From NCBI GenBank assembly GCA_030632865.1, contig DAOVTY010000098.1:1-9951 (forward strand): a stretch of 9,951 nucleotides of DNA. The letters run 5' to 3'. This stretch comes from Bacteroidota bacterium. Lineage in GTDB: Bacteria > Bacteroidota > Bacteroidia > Bacteroidales > Prolixibacteraceae. A program made the position numbers and the translations under genes. Under the pieces are notes generated by a model. That model saw only the letters and a list, made by a program, of their open reading frames with translations. It was not told the origin of the DNA and did not search any database. Shown here in pieces: positions 1 through 6,337 of this stretch (position 1 is its first letter; each line of letters opens with the position of its first letter).

Positions 1-1
1 T

Positions 2-85
2 TGCTCTAGCTGCCATTCAGGTTATGGTTTTTTTGGGAATGACCATTTAAGTAAATGTCCTGTTTGTGATACACAATTAAAGTAA
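2..85 (+). CDS. C-terminal end of a zinc-ribbon protein (5' partial)
   Basis: The reading frame is open from base 2 and ends at a TAA at 83-85, giving the last 27 residues of a protein that begins outside the window. The tail contains two cysteine pairs, CSSC and CPVC, separated by 14 residues, the typical spacing of a small zinc-ribbon or rubredoxin-like knuckle. The second pair lies six residues from the C-terminus. Zinc binding is inferred from this pattern. The protein's overall function cannot be told from so short a piece. No clear terminator follows; the next 55 bases are A-rich and lead to the hairpin element around the insertion sequence. Confidence 0.6.
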   Translation, partial: CSSCHSGYGFFGNDHLSKCPVCDTQLK

Positions 86-140
86 ATACTTATACTTTAA
101 AAAGACAGGAAATAATTACTGAAGAAAAAAACCAGCCCAT

Positions 141-181
141 AATCGAGTAGGTGGCTGACGACCAAATAGCCGCCAGTTCAC
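141..181 (+). repeat. Left arm of a hairpin element split by the IS
   Basis: Three blocks of this arm pair with the right arm at 1844-1873, on the far side of the insertion sequence: 141-150 (AATCGAGTAG) with 1864-1873 (10/10), 171-177 (CGCCAGT) with 1850-1856 (7/7), and 178-181 (TCAC) with 1844-1847 (4/4). The arm also holds its own small hairpin: GGTGGCT at 150-156 pairs with AGCCGCC at 168-174 through one G-T pair. A diverged inverted copy of this arm lies at 2997-3039. The function is unknown; a foldback mobile element or a mobile 3' hairpin are both possible. Confidence 0.6.
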
Positions 182-209
182 CTCCAATGTCGTTTAGTTA
201 AGGATAAAT
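182..209 (+). repeat. Left terminal inverted repeat of the IS4 element
   Basis: The 28 bases match the reverse complement of 1803-1830 with one mismatch, at repeat position 24. The first 23 bases are identical. This is the end downstream of the transposase gene. Confidence 0.85.
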
Positions 210-404
210 TTCTAATATCCTTTAGCAGAAAAAAATATTGAAAAGGTGAAAATAATGACTTCGCGTATTATTTTGTCAATTATTGAATCAAAATGAGAAA
301 AGAAAATGGCAATTCCCTTTCTTTTGTAACTCAATGGCATATTTATTCCATTGCCGAACATATTGATCATCACGGATTATTAAGGATATAGTTGATTTGT
401 ATAT

Positions 405-1679
405 TTAAAATGAGCCTTTGTATGGCATCGGGTATATTCTTTTGCTTTTTCTAAAGGTTCTTTTAAAATGCCTGTCGTTTCTTATTATTTCAAGGTTGGT
501 AGCAAATAGCCTTATTAATTCATCCAAATATTTTTCTGCAATTTCCTTTTCTCTGTAGAACAGTAAGACGATGCTGTTTTTCATTCGATTAAGGGCTTGT
601 GTAAAATTGGGTTTGTACTTTCTTTTCCGCACTTTGCAAATCTTTTCCACCACTTCATCTGCGCCACTGACCAGTATCGAGGTAAGGTTGCAAGAAAATA
701 TTTTTGCATAGAAATCCTGAGTAATGGCTAAACAACTTTTTCCACTAAAGTTTTCGATTTCCAATCTTGACTTCATGGTTTTGTATGATTCTTCTACTTG
801 CCAGCGAAGTTGGTACAGGTCGGAAAAAATTTCATAAGGATACTGGTGGTTGTCCAGCAAACTGGTAACAAGCACTTCTTTTTCTCCAGTACTGAGTTCT
901 ATACAGACAAAACGGAGTTTAATAGGAGTTATTGGCAGTCCCAATGCTTTGCATTTTTTTGCACTAGCTTTACTGGGGTATATTTCGGTTGATATTTCTC
1001 TATTACCACTATCCGCCAACTCTTTTGCCACTTTCCAACTACCTACTTTCAGCCTGGCACAAAAATGAACTTTCTTTTGCTGCAGTAAGGCAAACATCCA
1101 AAACGAGGCATAATTCCTGTCGTACAATACCAAATCACCTGCTTCGAATATTGAAGCATGCTGTAATGCCAGGTTATGTTCATTGTCATCATAAGTTGAT
1201 AAGTTTGCATCTACAGTTAAATTATTGAGTAAATCATATGCTTGCGATAATCGTGCATAGATGATTGGCACCCCTGTTTCAGAGGTGTCATGCACTCCAT
1301 ATTTGTCCGCTATTCCTGCACTAAAGGGCAATCTGGCAATTGAACCATCTACTCCCAGTAGTCTGAAGTCATGCCAAGTCTTATAGGGCACTGTTTGATA
1401 GAAGAAACCAATCTGATCTTTATCAAGTTCAATAAATGCTTCATAGTTGAGCTTTTTCCGTGCCAAACTAAAAGCCCCTTTTGTTGCCCCATTTACTGGA
1501 ATCTCCTTGTTCAAAAGAACTTTGAATAGGTTGTCTAATTCCGCTTGAAGGGATTTGGTTAAAAAGTTGATGAGCAAAAAGAAAACTTTATGAAATGGCA
1601 AGCTTCGTTCCCTAGTGAAATCAGTTGGTTTGACTCTGTGACGTTCAATAAATTCTCTTGAAGTCAATTTTTTTTTCAA
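405..1679 (-). CDS. IS4-family DDE transposase
   Basis: This 424-residue protein is a DDE transposase that would cut and rejoin DNA at the inverted repeats of its own element. The catalytic triad is readable: D111 in LLGVDGS, D187 in LVLYDRNY, and E296 in the IS4 signature Y289-x2-R292-x3-E296-x6-K303 (the YREK motif), which has exact spacing. The length is normal for the family and the frame is uninterrupted, so the enzyme is probably active. The N-terminal 100 residues are basic and probably bind the element ends. The ATG at 1679 opens a lysine-rich start (MKKKLTS) and is the first plausible start inside the element. No passenger genes are present. The family call is firm; the IS4 subgroup is not assigned. 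Confidence 0.93.
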   Translation of the reverse strand: MKKKLTSREFIERHRVKPTDFTRERSLPFHKVFFLLINFLTKSLQAELDNLFKVLLNKEIPVNGATKGAFSLARKKLNYEAFIELDKDQIGFFYQTVPYKTWHDFRLLGVDGSIARLPFSAGIADKYGVHDTSETGVPIIYARLSQAYDLLNNLTVDANLSTYDDNEHNLALQHASIFEAGDLVLYDRNYASFWMFALLQQKKVHFCARLKVGSWKVAKELADSGNREISTEIYPSKASAKKCKALGLPITPIKLRFVCIELSTGEKEVLVTSLLDNHQYPYEIFSDLYQLRWQVEESYKTMKSRLEIENFSGKSCLAITQDFYAKIFSCNLTSILVSGADEVVEKICKVRKRKYKPNFTQALNRMKNSIVLLFYREKEIAEKYLDELIRLFATNLEIIRNDRHFKRTFRKSKRIYPMPYKGSF

Positions 1680-1802
1680 ACTTTGAATAAGTTTGATTTG
1701 GTCTTTGATGTTGATGCATAATTATATCTTTTTTATTTATTTCATGCATCTAAGGTACAAAATATTATCCGTATAATATGCTGATATACTGATTAATATG
1801 TC

Positions 1803-1830
1803 ATTTTTCCTTAACTAAACGACATTGGAG
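1803..1830 (-). repeat. Right terminal inverted repeat of the IS4 element
   Basis: This partner of 182-209 matches at 27 of 28 bases. It is the end upstream of the transposase start, so the transposase promoter must lie between it and 1679. Confidence 0.85.
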
Positions 1831-1834
1831 CCTC

Positions 1835-1873
1835 TCCCTGCTAGTGATTACTGGCGGGGCGGGCTACTCGATT
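1835..1873 (+). repeat. Right arm of the hairpin element split by the IS
   Basis: This arm contains GTGA (1844-1847), ACTGGCG (1850-1856) and CTACTCGATT (1864-1873), each the exact reverse complement of a block in 141-181 and in the mirrored order. Without the IS the two arms would form one hairpin of roughly 80 bp. The arm ends 22 bp past the stop codon of the minus-strand lipoprotein gene, so in that direction it could act as a 3' hairpin, though no T-run follows it. Confidence 0.6.
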
Positions 1874-1894
1874 GTAAGGCGTTTTTTATTCAAA

Positions 1895-2428
1895 TTAAAA
1901 ATCAAATTTTTGTAAGGGATAATAAGTGTCAGAATTAATTGTTCCAACAATTTTTTCAGTAATCTCTAATGACATTTTTCCTTTAAAGCTAATGTTGTCA
2001 AATGTAGCAGTATCCCATTTTAATACTGCATTAGCATCAAAAAAGTCTTCTGTTGTACCTAACCAGCTAATTTTGAGAGTGTCAGTCTTTAAAGTTGATT
2101 TCGTAAAAAAATCCTCTGGTTTTATAAAAGGTGTAAAAATATCTAATCTGATTTTATTATTTGAGGTAGTGTCAGAAAGATAAATCATAAACACATTTTG
2201 ATTGGAAGTTGGCTGGTGAGAACTGTAGATAGCTTCTGATTTATTAAAACTATAAGACTTTTCTGAGATATTGATTTTTATATCGCATGGATTTTCTATC
2301 ACTTGAGTGTAATCATGGTATACTCCTCCAACAATTATCTGGTCATCTTGCTCTACATTTGGATTTTCTTTTTTGCAACCTATAAGAAGTATGCAAATTG
2401 CAATTAGGGAAAGAACTGTTGTTTTCAT
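1895..2428 (-). CDS. Predicted lipoprotein of unknown function
   Basis: This 177-residue protein is probably exported and lipid-anchored. Residues 1-18 form a short signal peptide, with hydrophobic stretch LSLIAICILLI and lipobox L15-I16-G17-C18. C18 is followed by two lysines and an acidic, probably disordered stretch. The rest (about 35-177) is soluble and rich in beta-prone, threonine and asparagine-rich segments, with no membrane helix and no catalytic motif that I recognise. Short lipoproteins of this kind are common in Bacteroidota and often have no assigned domain. It stands alone, with the IS-split hairpin downstream and a long gene-free region upstream, which suits accessory DNA. The ATG at 2428 is supported by the well-formed signal peptide. 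Confidence 0.75.
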   Translation of the reverse strand: MKTTVLSLIAICILLIGCKKENPNVEQDDQIIVGGVYHDYTQVIENPCDIKINISEKSYSFNKSEAIYSSHQPTSNQNVFMIYLSDTTSNNKIRLDIFTPFIKPEDFFTKSTLKTDTLKISWLGTTEDFFDANAVLKWDTATFDNISFKGKMSLEITEKIVGTINSDTYYPLQKFDF

Positions 2429-2692
2429 TTTTTAATGTTTTTAGGTTAATGATTTTATTTATTTTTCCTTTTACGATTTGTCGAATTCTATTTTTTGTTT
2501 TAATTCTTGTTTTTTAATAGCTCAATAAATTTACAGTTTTTCAGTTTTCAAAATGCCTTATAACGTTGTTGTATATGTACTATTATATTTATTCCGCTTA
2601 TCTTCGTTATTCTCTAATTATCTGTTTTTTAATTACATATCTGTTTTTAAGTATTTGTAAGCGTTTACAAATGGATATGTATCAACTGTTTA

Positions 2693-2776
2693 TCAGGAAA
2701 CTTGGGGCGGCAGTTCTACTTCACAAATCTTTATTTCTGTGCAACCGGGTTTCGGTAATACCAAATGTACTAACAT
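2693..2776 (-). pseudogene. Possible 27-codon coding remnant
   Basis: A short minus-strand frame runs from an ATG at 2776 to a TGA at 2693-2695, followed directly by a second in-frame stop. It reads MLVHLVLPKPGCTEIKICE and ends in VELPPQVS. The composition (two cysteines, several prolines, few Asn or Lys codons) and the locally higher GC content differ from the surrounding AT-rich sequence and look like the C-terminal end of a former gene. I do not recognise the family. It could also be chance, since 27 codons is short. Confidence 0.25.
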
Positions 2777-2996
2777 AGTGGTTAAAACAAAAATATTACA
2801 ATAGATTTATGTTAACCCACTTTATTAAATCTCAAAAATCAATATGTTCCTATTTTGCATTTTAACTAGATACTTTTATAAATAGTTTGTGCTTTCGATT
2901 TTGTGCTTTGTACAAAGGGCTCTTATGTGTATAATTGTAATTTGTAATTTTGCCCCATGTAACTGCAATACCATAATTAGAGTTTAACGCGAGGTA

Positions 2997-3039
2997 TGCA
3001 CTGGGGGAGGCTATTTTGGTTGTCAGCCACCTATTCGAC
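2997..3039 (-). repeat. Second, inverted copy of the hairpin-element arm
   Basis: Read on the minus strand, this stretch aligns with the left arm at 143-181 in about 34 of 42 columns. It shares TAGGTGGCTGAC, ACCAAA and TAGCC in the same order. It keeps its own stem: GGAGGCT at 3006-3012 against AGCCACC at 3025-3031, with one mismatch. Its outer edge lies 14 bp past the stop codon of the reductase gene at 3054. Because it is inverted relative to the left arm, the two copies bracket a 2.9-kb interval. Confidence 0.6.
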
Positions 3040-3053
3040 TGGCATTTCGTATT

Positions 3054-3593
3054 TTACCTCTTTCGTTTGTAATGATTCTGTACAACTTGATTCAAAAATG
3101 TTTTAGTCTTAATTAATTCAAATTTCAGTTTTTTTGGAAGCTCTGAAAATAAAGGCGAACCACCACCCAATAATATCGGAATTGTAGTAATTACCATTTC
3201 GTCAATTAAGTCAGCTTTTAGAAAATTCCGTATTGTAGTACCTCCATCAATGTAAAGTCGATGATATCCTTTTTCGTAAATCGGTTCTAAAATTTCTGTC
3301 AATGTTCCTTTAACCAAAAATGCTTTCTCTTTATAACTGTCAGGTATTTTATTTAAAGTATTACTTAATACGAATACTGGCTTATTATATGGCCAATCAA
3401 CATCAAATCCACAAACAGTTTCAAACGTTGTTCTTCCCATCACAAGAGCATCAATAACGTTGGTGAATTTTACATATCCCATATCATCATTATTGGGATT
3501 TGGTATTGAATGTAGCCAATCAATTCCTCCATTTTTATCTGCAATATAGCCATCTAAACTTGTCGCAATAAATACACTATTTTTCTTGTCCAT
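3054..3593 (-). CDS. Dihydrofolate reductase family protein (RibD C-terminal domain-like)
   Basis: This 179-residue protein is a single DHFR-fold domain of the RibD-C type, expected to be a cytosolic NAD(P)H-dependent reductase. Family marks are the opening beta strand with SLDGYIA at 12-18, the GGIDWL motif just after it, LVMGRTTFE in the middle, the IDGGTTIRNFL nucleotide-binding segment, and a late PILLGGGSPLF segment. Stand-alone members are widespread and mostly lack a known substrate; they are generally not the essential FolA. It starts 6 bp after the stop of the upstream membrane-protein gene, so the two are probably co-transcribed. A weak GGAAAG lies about 10 bases before the ATG, inside the end of that gene. 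The substrate cannot be predicted. Confidence 0.88.
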   Translation of the reverse strand: MDKKNSVFIATSLDGYIADKNGGIDWLHSIPNPNNDDMGYVKFTNVIDALVMGRTTFETVCGFDVDWPYNKPVFVLSNTLNKIPDSYKEKAFLVKGTLTEILEPIYEKGYHRLYIDGGTTIRNFLKADLIDEMVITTIPILLGGGSPLFSELPKKLKFELIKTKTFLNQVVQNHYKRKR

Positions 3594-3599
3594 TATTTT

Positions 3600-4169
3600 T
3601 TACTTTCCCTTTCTCCAAACGGTTTTGCCAGGGAATACCCCTTTATTTACCGATTTTACATCTTCTACAGAATAGAATGCTTTTGGATTGGTAGCAACTA
3701 TAATATCTTCTACTTTCTGAATTTCTACACGGTTAATAATACTGTATATAATACTTACTGTTTCACTGCTTCCTTCGGCCTCGTGGAATGTAATTCCGTA
3801 GCCGGCTTCTGTTAGGTTTTTAATTAGCTTTCCTGCTTTTTTGCGTGTAATAATTTGAATTTTGACAATACCCACTGCAAGTCGCTCCTCCAAAATTAAT
3901 CCAATATAATTTCCTGTTGCAAAACCTGCTGCGTAAGTTACGTAACATACCCAGTTGTCGAGGTTTTGAAATATTTTAGAAATTGCGATTAACCAAATTA
4001 GCACTTCGAAAAAACCTAAAATTGGTGCCCATGATTTCTGCCCCTTCGAAACCATTACAATTCGTACTGTGCCAATTGTAACGTCAATAATTCTTGATAA
4101 AAATATAAGTGCAGGGAGAATAAAATAGGTGAACAGATAACCGTCGTAAAAAGTATTGAGTAAAATCAT
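3600..4169 (-). CDS. DUF5698/DUF2179 (UPF0316) membrane protein
   Basis: This 189-residue inner-membrane protein has two parts. Residues 1-95 contain about three hydrophobic helices (about 11-28, 48-66 and 73-95). The segment SRIIDVTIGTVRIVMVSKG at 25-43 is the signature of the UPF0316/DUF5698 family. Residues 96-175 form a soluble DUF2179-like domain (VGIVKIQIITRKKAGKLIKNLTEAGYGIT), also found at the C-terminus of YitT-type membrane proteins and thought to bind a small ligand. The tail is basic. The length is normal for the family, whose function is unknown. It is the first gene of a probable operon with the downstream reductase gene. No good promoter match was found upstream of the ATG at 4169. 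Confidence 0.88.
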   Translation of the reverse strand: MILLNTFYDGYLFTYFILPALIFLSRIIDVTIGTVRIVMVSKGQKSWAPILGFFEVLIWLIAISKIFQNLDNWVCYVTYAAGFATGNYIGLILEERLAVGIVKIQIITRKKAGKLIKNLTEAGYGITFHEAEGSSETVSIIYSIINRVEIQKVEDIIVATNPKAFYSVEDVKSVNKGVFPGKTVWRKGK

Positions 4170-4485
4170 TTGGTTTTTTGTTGTGAAAATATGAAAAAAG
4201 ATTGATACTGGTTGCCGTATTTCTGATGTTGGATTTTGGTGGCTCTGTTAAACTATCAATTTAAATTATGTATGACTATGCTATGCAATATTTAAGAACC
4301 CTTTTTAAGGCGAAAAATTGTATCCAACTTTTTAACCCAAGTCGTTGTCATAGTATTAAGATAGACTTTACTACCAGCGCGAAACTCAAAAAATATATTG
4401 AGGTTTCTCTTATGTTTAGTAGCTAGGTGCTTTCTACTTACGACTTTGTACTTTCTACTAACTACTTATTTCTAAATACTTCTCC
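4170..4485. other. Intergenic spacer between prfC and the UPF0316 gene
   Basis: No gene is visible in these 316 bp. They contain an imperfect hairpin at 4381-4407 (GAAACTCA against TGAGGTTTC, 10-base loop), without a T-run in either direction, and a stretch of degenerate CTTTCTACT-type repeats at 4430-4480. The promoter of the UPF0316 gene should lie near its right-to-left start at 4169, but no full TTTG/TAnnTTTG pair is seen. Confidence 0.6.
4430..4480. repeat. Short degenerate CTTTCTACT-like repeats
   Basis: CTTTCTACT occurs at 4430-4438 and 4451-4459, with related CTTTGTA and AACTACTTA units between and after. Low-complexity repeats of this style are frequent in Bacteroidota intergenic DNA. 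No function is claimed. Confidence 0.4.
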
Positions 4486-6060
4486 CTAAAACTCCGAAGT
4501 AAAATGGAATTTAATATCCTTAAATTCATCCTGCGCCATTTTTAAAATAAACTGCGAGTCGGCCATAAAAACATCCCGACCAAGTTTGTCTTTAGCCATT
4601 TTCTGATGTTTGCGTTTTTTGAATTCAATAAGAATATTTTCATTATCGCTTTCAATCCAACAAGCTTTGTGCATCGACAGAGGTTCGAACCTACACTTTG
4701 CATTGTATTCGTGTTCTAACCTGTATTGTATTACTTCGAACTGAAGTTGACCAACCGTTCCAATAATCTGACGACCATTAAAAGCACTTGTGAAAAGCTG
4801 CGCCACACCTTCGTCCATTAACTGGTCAACACCTTTTCGCAACTGCTTCGATTTCATTGGGTCGGCATTTTCTATGTACCTGAACATTTCGGGTGAGAAA
4901 CTTGGTAGCCCTTTAAAATGAACAATCTCGCCATCGGTTAATGTATCGCCAATAATAAAATTTCCTGTGTCAGGCACTCCGATAATATCGCCAGGGTATG
5001 CAACTTCCACTATCTCTTTTTGCGATGCCATAAAAGCGGTCGGGCTCGATATCCTAAATGTTTTCCCCAGCCTGATATTTTTATACATTTTATTTCGTTC
5101 GAACTTGCCCGAGCAGATTTTTACAAATGCAATCCGGCTGCGATGATTTGGATCGATATTGGCATGAATTTTAAATATAAAACCTGTAAACCCATTCTCT
5201 TCAGGATTAATTTCGCGCTCTTCGGTAAAACTAGATTTCGGGCTTGGTGCAATTTCTACAAATGCATCTAAAAGCTCTTGAACACCAAAATTATATAAAG
5301 CACTCCCGAAAAATACAGGAGCTAAATCACCTGCCAAATAAGGCGCATTATCGTATTCCGGATAAACTCCTTCAACTAATTCTATCTCTTCGCGCAAAAT
5401 TTTGGCATCGTCGCCAATATAATTTTCCAGTTCAGGATTCGAAATGTCTTCAAATTTTATGCGCTCTTCAATTCCCTGAATATCTGGTTTAAACAGCTTT
5501 AAACTTTTATTGAATATATTGTAAACTCCCTTAAAATCAGGTCCGTTATTTATTGGCCAACTAAGCGGACGAACCTTTATTTTTAGTTGTTCTTCAATTT
5601 CGTCCATCAATGTAAACGGGTCTTGTGCCGGGCGGTCCATTTTATTCACGAAAACAATTACTGGTGTTTTTCGCATTCGGCAAACATTCATCAGTTTTTC
5701 GGTTTGTGGCTCAACACCTTTTGCCGCATCAATAACAATAATTACACTGTCAACTGCTGTTAAGGTACGGAAAGTATCTTCCTGAAAATCCTGGTGACCG
5801 GGAGTGTCTAGAATATTTATTTTGTATCCGTTGTACTCAAATCCCATTACCGAAGTAGCCACAGAAATCCCACGCTGGCGTTCTATTTCCATAAAATCGG
5901 AAGTTGCACCTTTCTTTATTTTGTTGCTTTTTACAGCACCGGCAACTCTAATTGCACCACCAAAAAGTAGCAGTTTTTCGGTAAGTGTTGTTTTTCCTGC
6001 ATCCGGGTGACTTACAATTCCAAATGTGCGCCTGCGTTTTATCTCTTCCAGAAATGTCAT
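4486..6060 (-). CDS. prfC: Peptide chain release factor 3 (RF3)
   Basis: This 524-residue translational GTPase releases RF1 or RF2 from the ribosome after peptide release. The GTPase motifs are all present: G1 SHPDAGKT at 17-24, G2/switch I with RQRGISV at 61-67, G3 DTPGH at 85-89, and G4 NKMD at 139-142. The GIVSHPDAGKTTLTEK form and the 64-RGIS switch are typical of RF3 rather than EF-G. Domains II and III follow, with VGQLQFEVIQYRL near residue 420 and the usual C-terminus, giving the standard family length of about 525-530. The gene is single and divergent from the cyclase gene, with a 277-bp shared upstream region. A TAnnTTTG -7 element lies 25 bp before the ATG. It is a housekeeping gene and marks the edge of the accessory block. 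Confidence 0.97.
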   Translation of the reverse strand: MTFLEEIKRRRTFGIVSHPDAGKTTLTEKLLLFGGAIRVAGAVKSNKIKKGATSDFMEIERQRGISVATSVMGFEYNGYKINILDTPGHQDFQEDTFRTLTAVDSVIIVIDAAKGVEPQTEKLMNVCRMRKTPVIVFVNKMDRPAQDPFTLMDEIEEQLKIKVRPLSWPINNGPDFKGVYNIFNKSLKLFKPDIQGIEERIKFEDISNPELENYIGDDAKILREEIELVEGVYPEYDNAPYLAGDLAPVFFGSALYNFGVQELLDAFVEIAPSPKSSFTEEREINPEENGFTGFIFKIHANIDPNHRSRIAFVKICSGKFERNKMYKNIRLGKTFRISSPTAFMASQKEIVEVAYPGDIIGVPDTGNFIIGDTLTDGEIVHFKGLPSFSPEMFRYIENADPMKSKQLRKGVDQLMDEGVAQLFTSAFNGRQIIGTVGQLQFEVIQYRLEHEYNAKCRFEPLSMHKACWIESDNENILIEFKKRKHQKMAKDKLGRDVFMADSQFILKMAQDEFKDIKFHFTSEF

Positions 6061-6084
6061 TCTCTAATCGTTTTGTTTGCGGCG

Positions 6085-6092
6085 CAAAAATA
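6085..6092 (-). promoter_or_regulatory. Candidate prfC -7 element
   Basis: On the minus strand this reads TATTTTTG, a full match to the Bacteroidota TAnnTTTG -7 consensus, about 25 bp upstream of the prfC ATG. No clear TTTG is found 19-21 bp further upstream, so only half of the promoter is supported. Confidence 0.45.
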
Positions 6093-6267
6093 GGGAAAGA
6101 AGTTTGAAGTTTATTGTTTATATAAGAAACATCTTAAAATAAGCGATAAAAATTATTATCTCTAGGTGTTGAACGATTGTAATTCTTGCTGGATCATTAT
6201 TGTATTTCTTTCTCTTTAAAATGTAAATTATAGATTTTATGCTAACTTCTATTTTTTTGAATAAACA

Positions 6268-6298
6268 CTTGCAGGTTAGTGAATATAAACTAACTTTG
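6268..6298 (+). promoter_or_regulatory. Bacteroidota-type promoter of the cyclase/HD-PycTM operon
   Basis: TAACTTTG at 6291-6298 matches the TAnnTTTG -7 consensus exactly. CTTG (6268-6271) lies 19 bp upstream in the -33 position (three of four bases of TTTG). The predicted leader before the cyclase ATG at 6338 is about 30 bases, A/T-rich and without a Shine-Dalgarno site, as is common in this phylum. It is the best promoter in the window. Confidence 0.65.
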
Positions 6299-6337
6299 CT
6301 TCGTCATTTTTTTGGTGAAATATAAATTTAAAATCAG

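Larger units (their letters stand above)
182..1830 (-). mobile_element. IS4-family insertion sequence, 1.65 kb, apparently complete
   Basis: The element is bounded by 28-bp terminal inverted repeats matching at 27 of 28 positions (182-209 and 1803-1830; outer bases CTCCAATGTCGTTTAG). It carries one full-length transposase gene reading leftwards, with about 195 bp of non-coding sequence downstream and about 125 bp upstream. No long target duplication is visible. The tetranucleotide CCTC occurs at 181-184 and 1831-1834 and could be a 4-bp duplication, although it overlaps the left inverted repeat by three bases, so the exact left boundary is uncertain. The insertion lies in the loop of a hairpin element whose arms remain on both sides. 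The intact gene and near-perfect ends suggest recent arrival. Confidence 0.88.
2429..3053. other. Gene-poor 625-bp region with fragments only
   Basis: There is no convincing complete gene here. It is mostly AT-rich, apart from a more GC-rich patch at about 2700-2765 that may be a coding remnant on the minus strand. Two weakly similar direct segments bracket much of it: TAACGTTGTTGTATATG from 2561 and TAACGCGAGGTATGCACT at 2985-3002. The right end holds the second copy of the hairpin element (2997-3039). The region looks like the decayed residue of mobile or cassette DNA. Confidence 0.5.

Noticed and set aside
293..391. 32-codon plus-strand frame inside the IS, downstream of the transposase
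   Set aside because: It has no recognisable motif, no ribosome site or promoter, and lies in the normal non-coding tail of the IS.
2566..2778. 70-residue plus-strand frame with a hydrophobic N-terminus
   Set aside because: Its hydrophobic part comes from AT-rich low-complexity sequence, its second half is antisense to the coding-like remnant, and it has no known motif.
1860..3039. CTACTCGAT and CTATTCGAC tails after short stems look like 3' ends of bacterial group II introns
   Set aside because: No domain V hairpin is present upstream of either tail, no reverse transcriptase is in the window, and in the first element the same tail appears at both outer edges in opposite directions, which an intron end would not do.
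4381..4407. Hairpin downstream of prfC as an intrinsic terminator
   Set aside because: The stem is short and AT-rich with a 10-base loop, and no T-run follows in the direction of prfC transcription.
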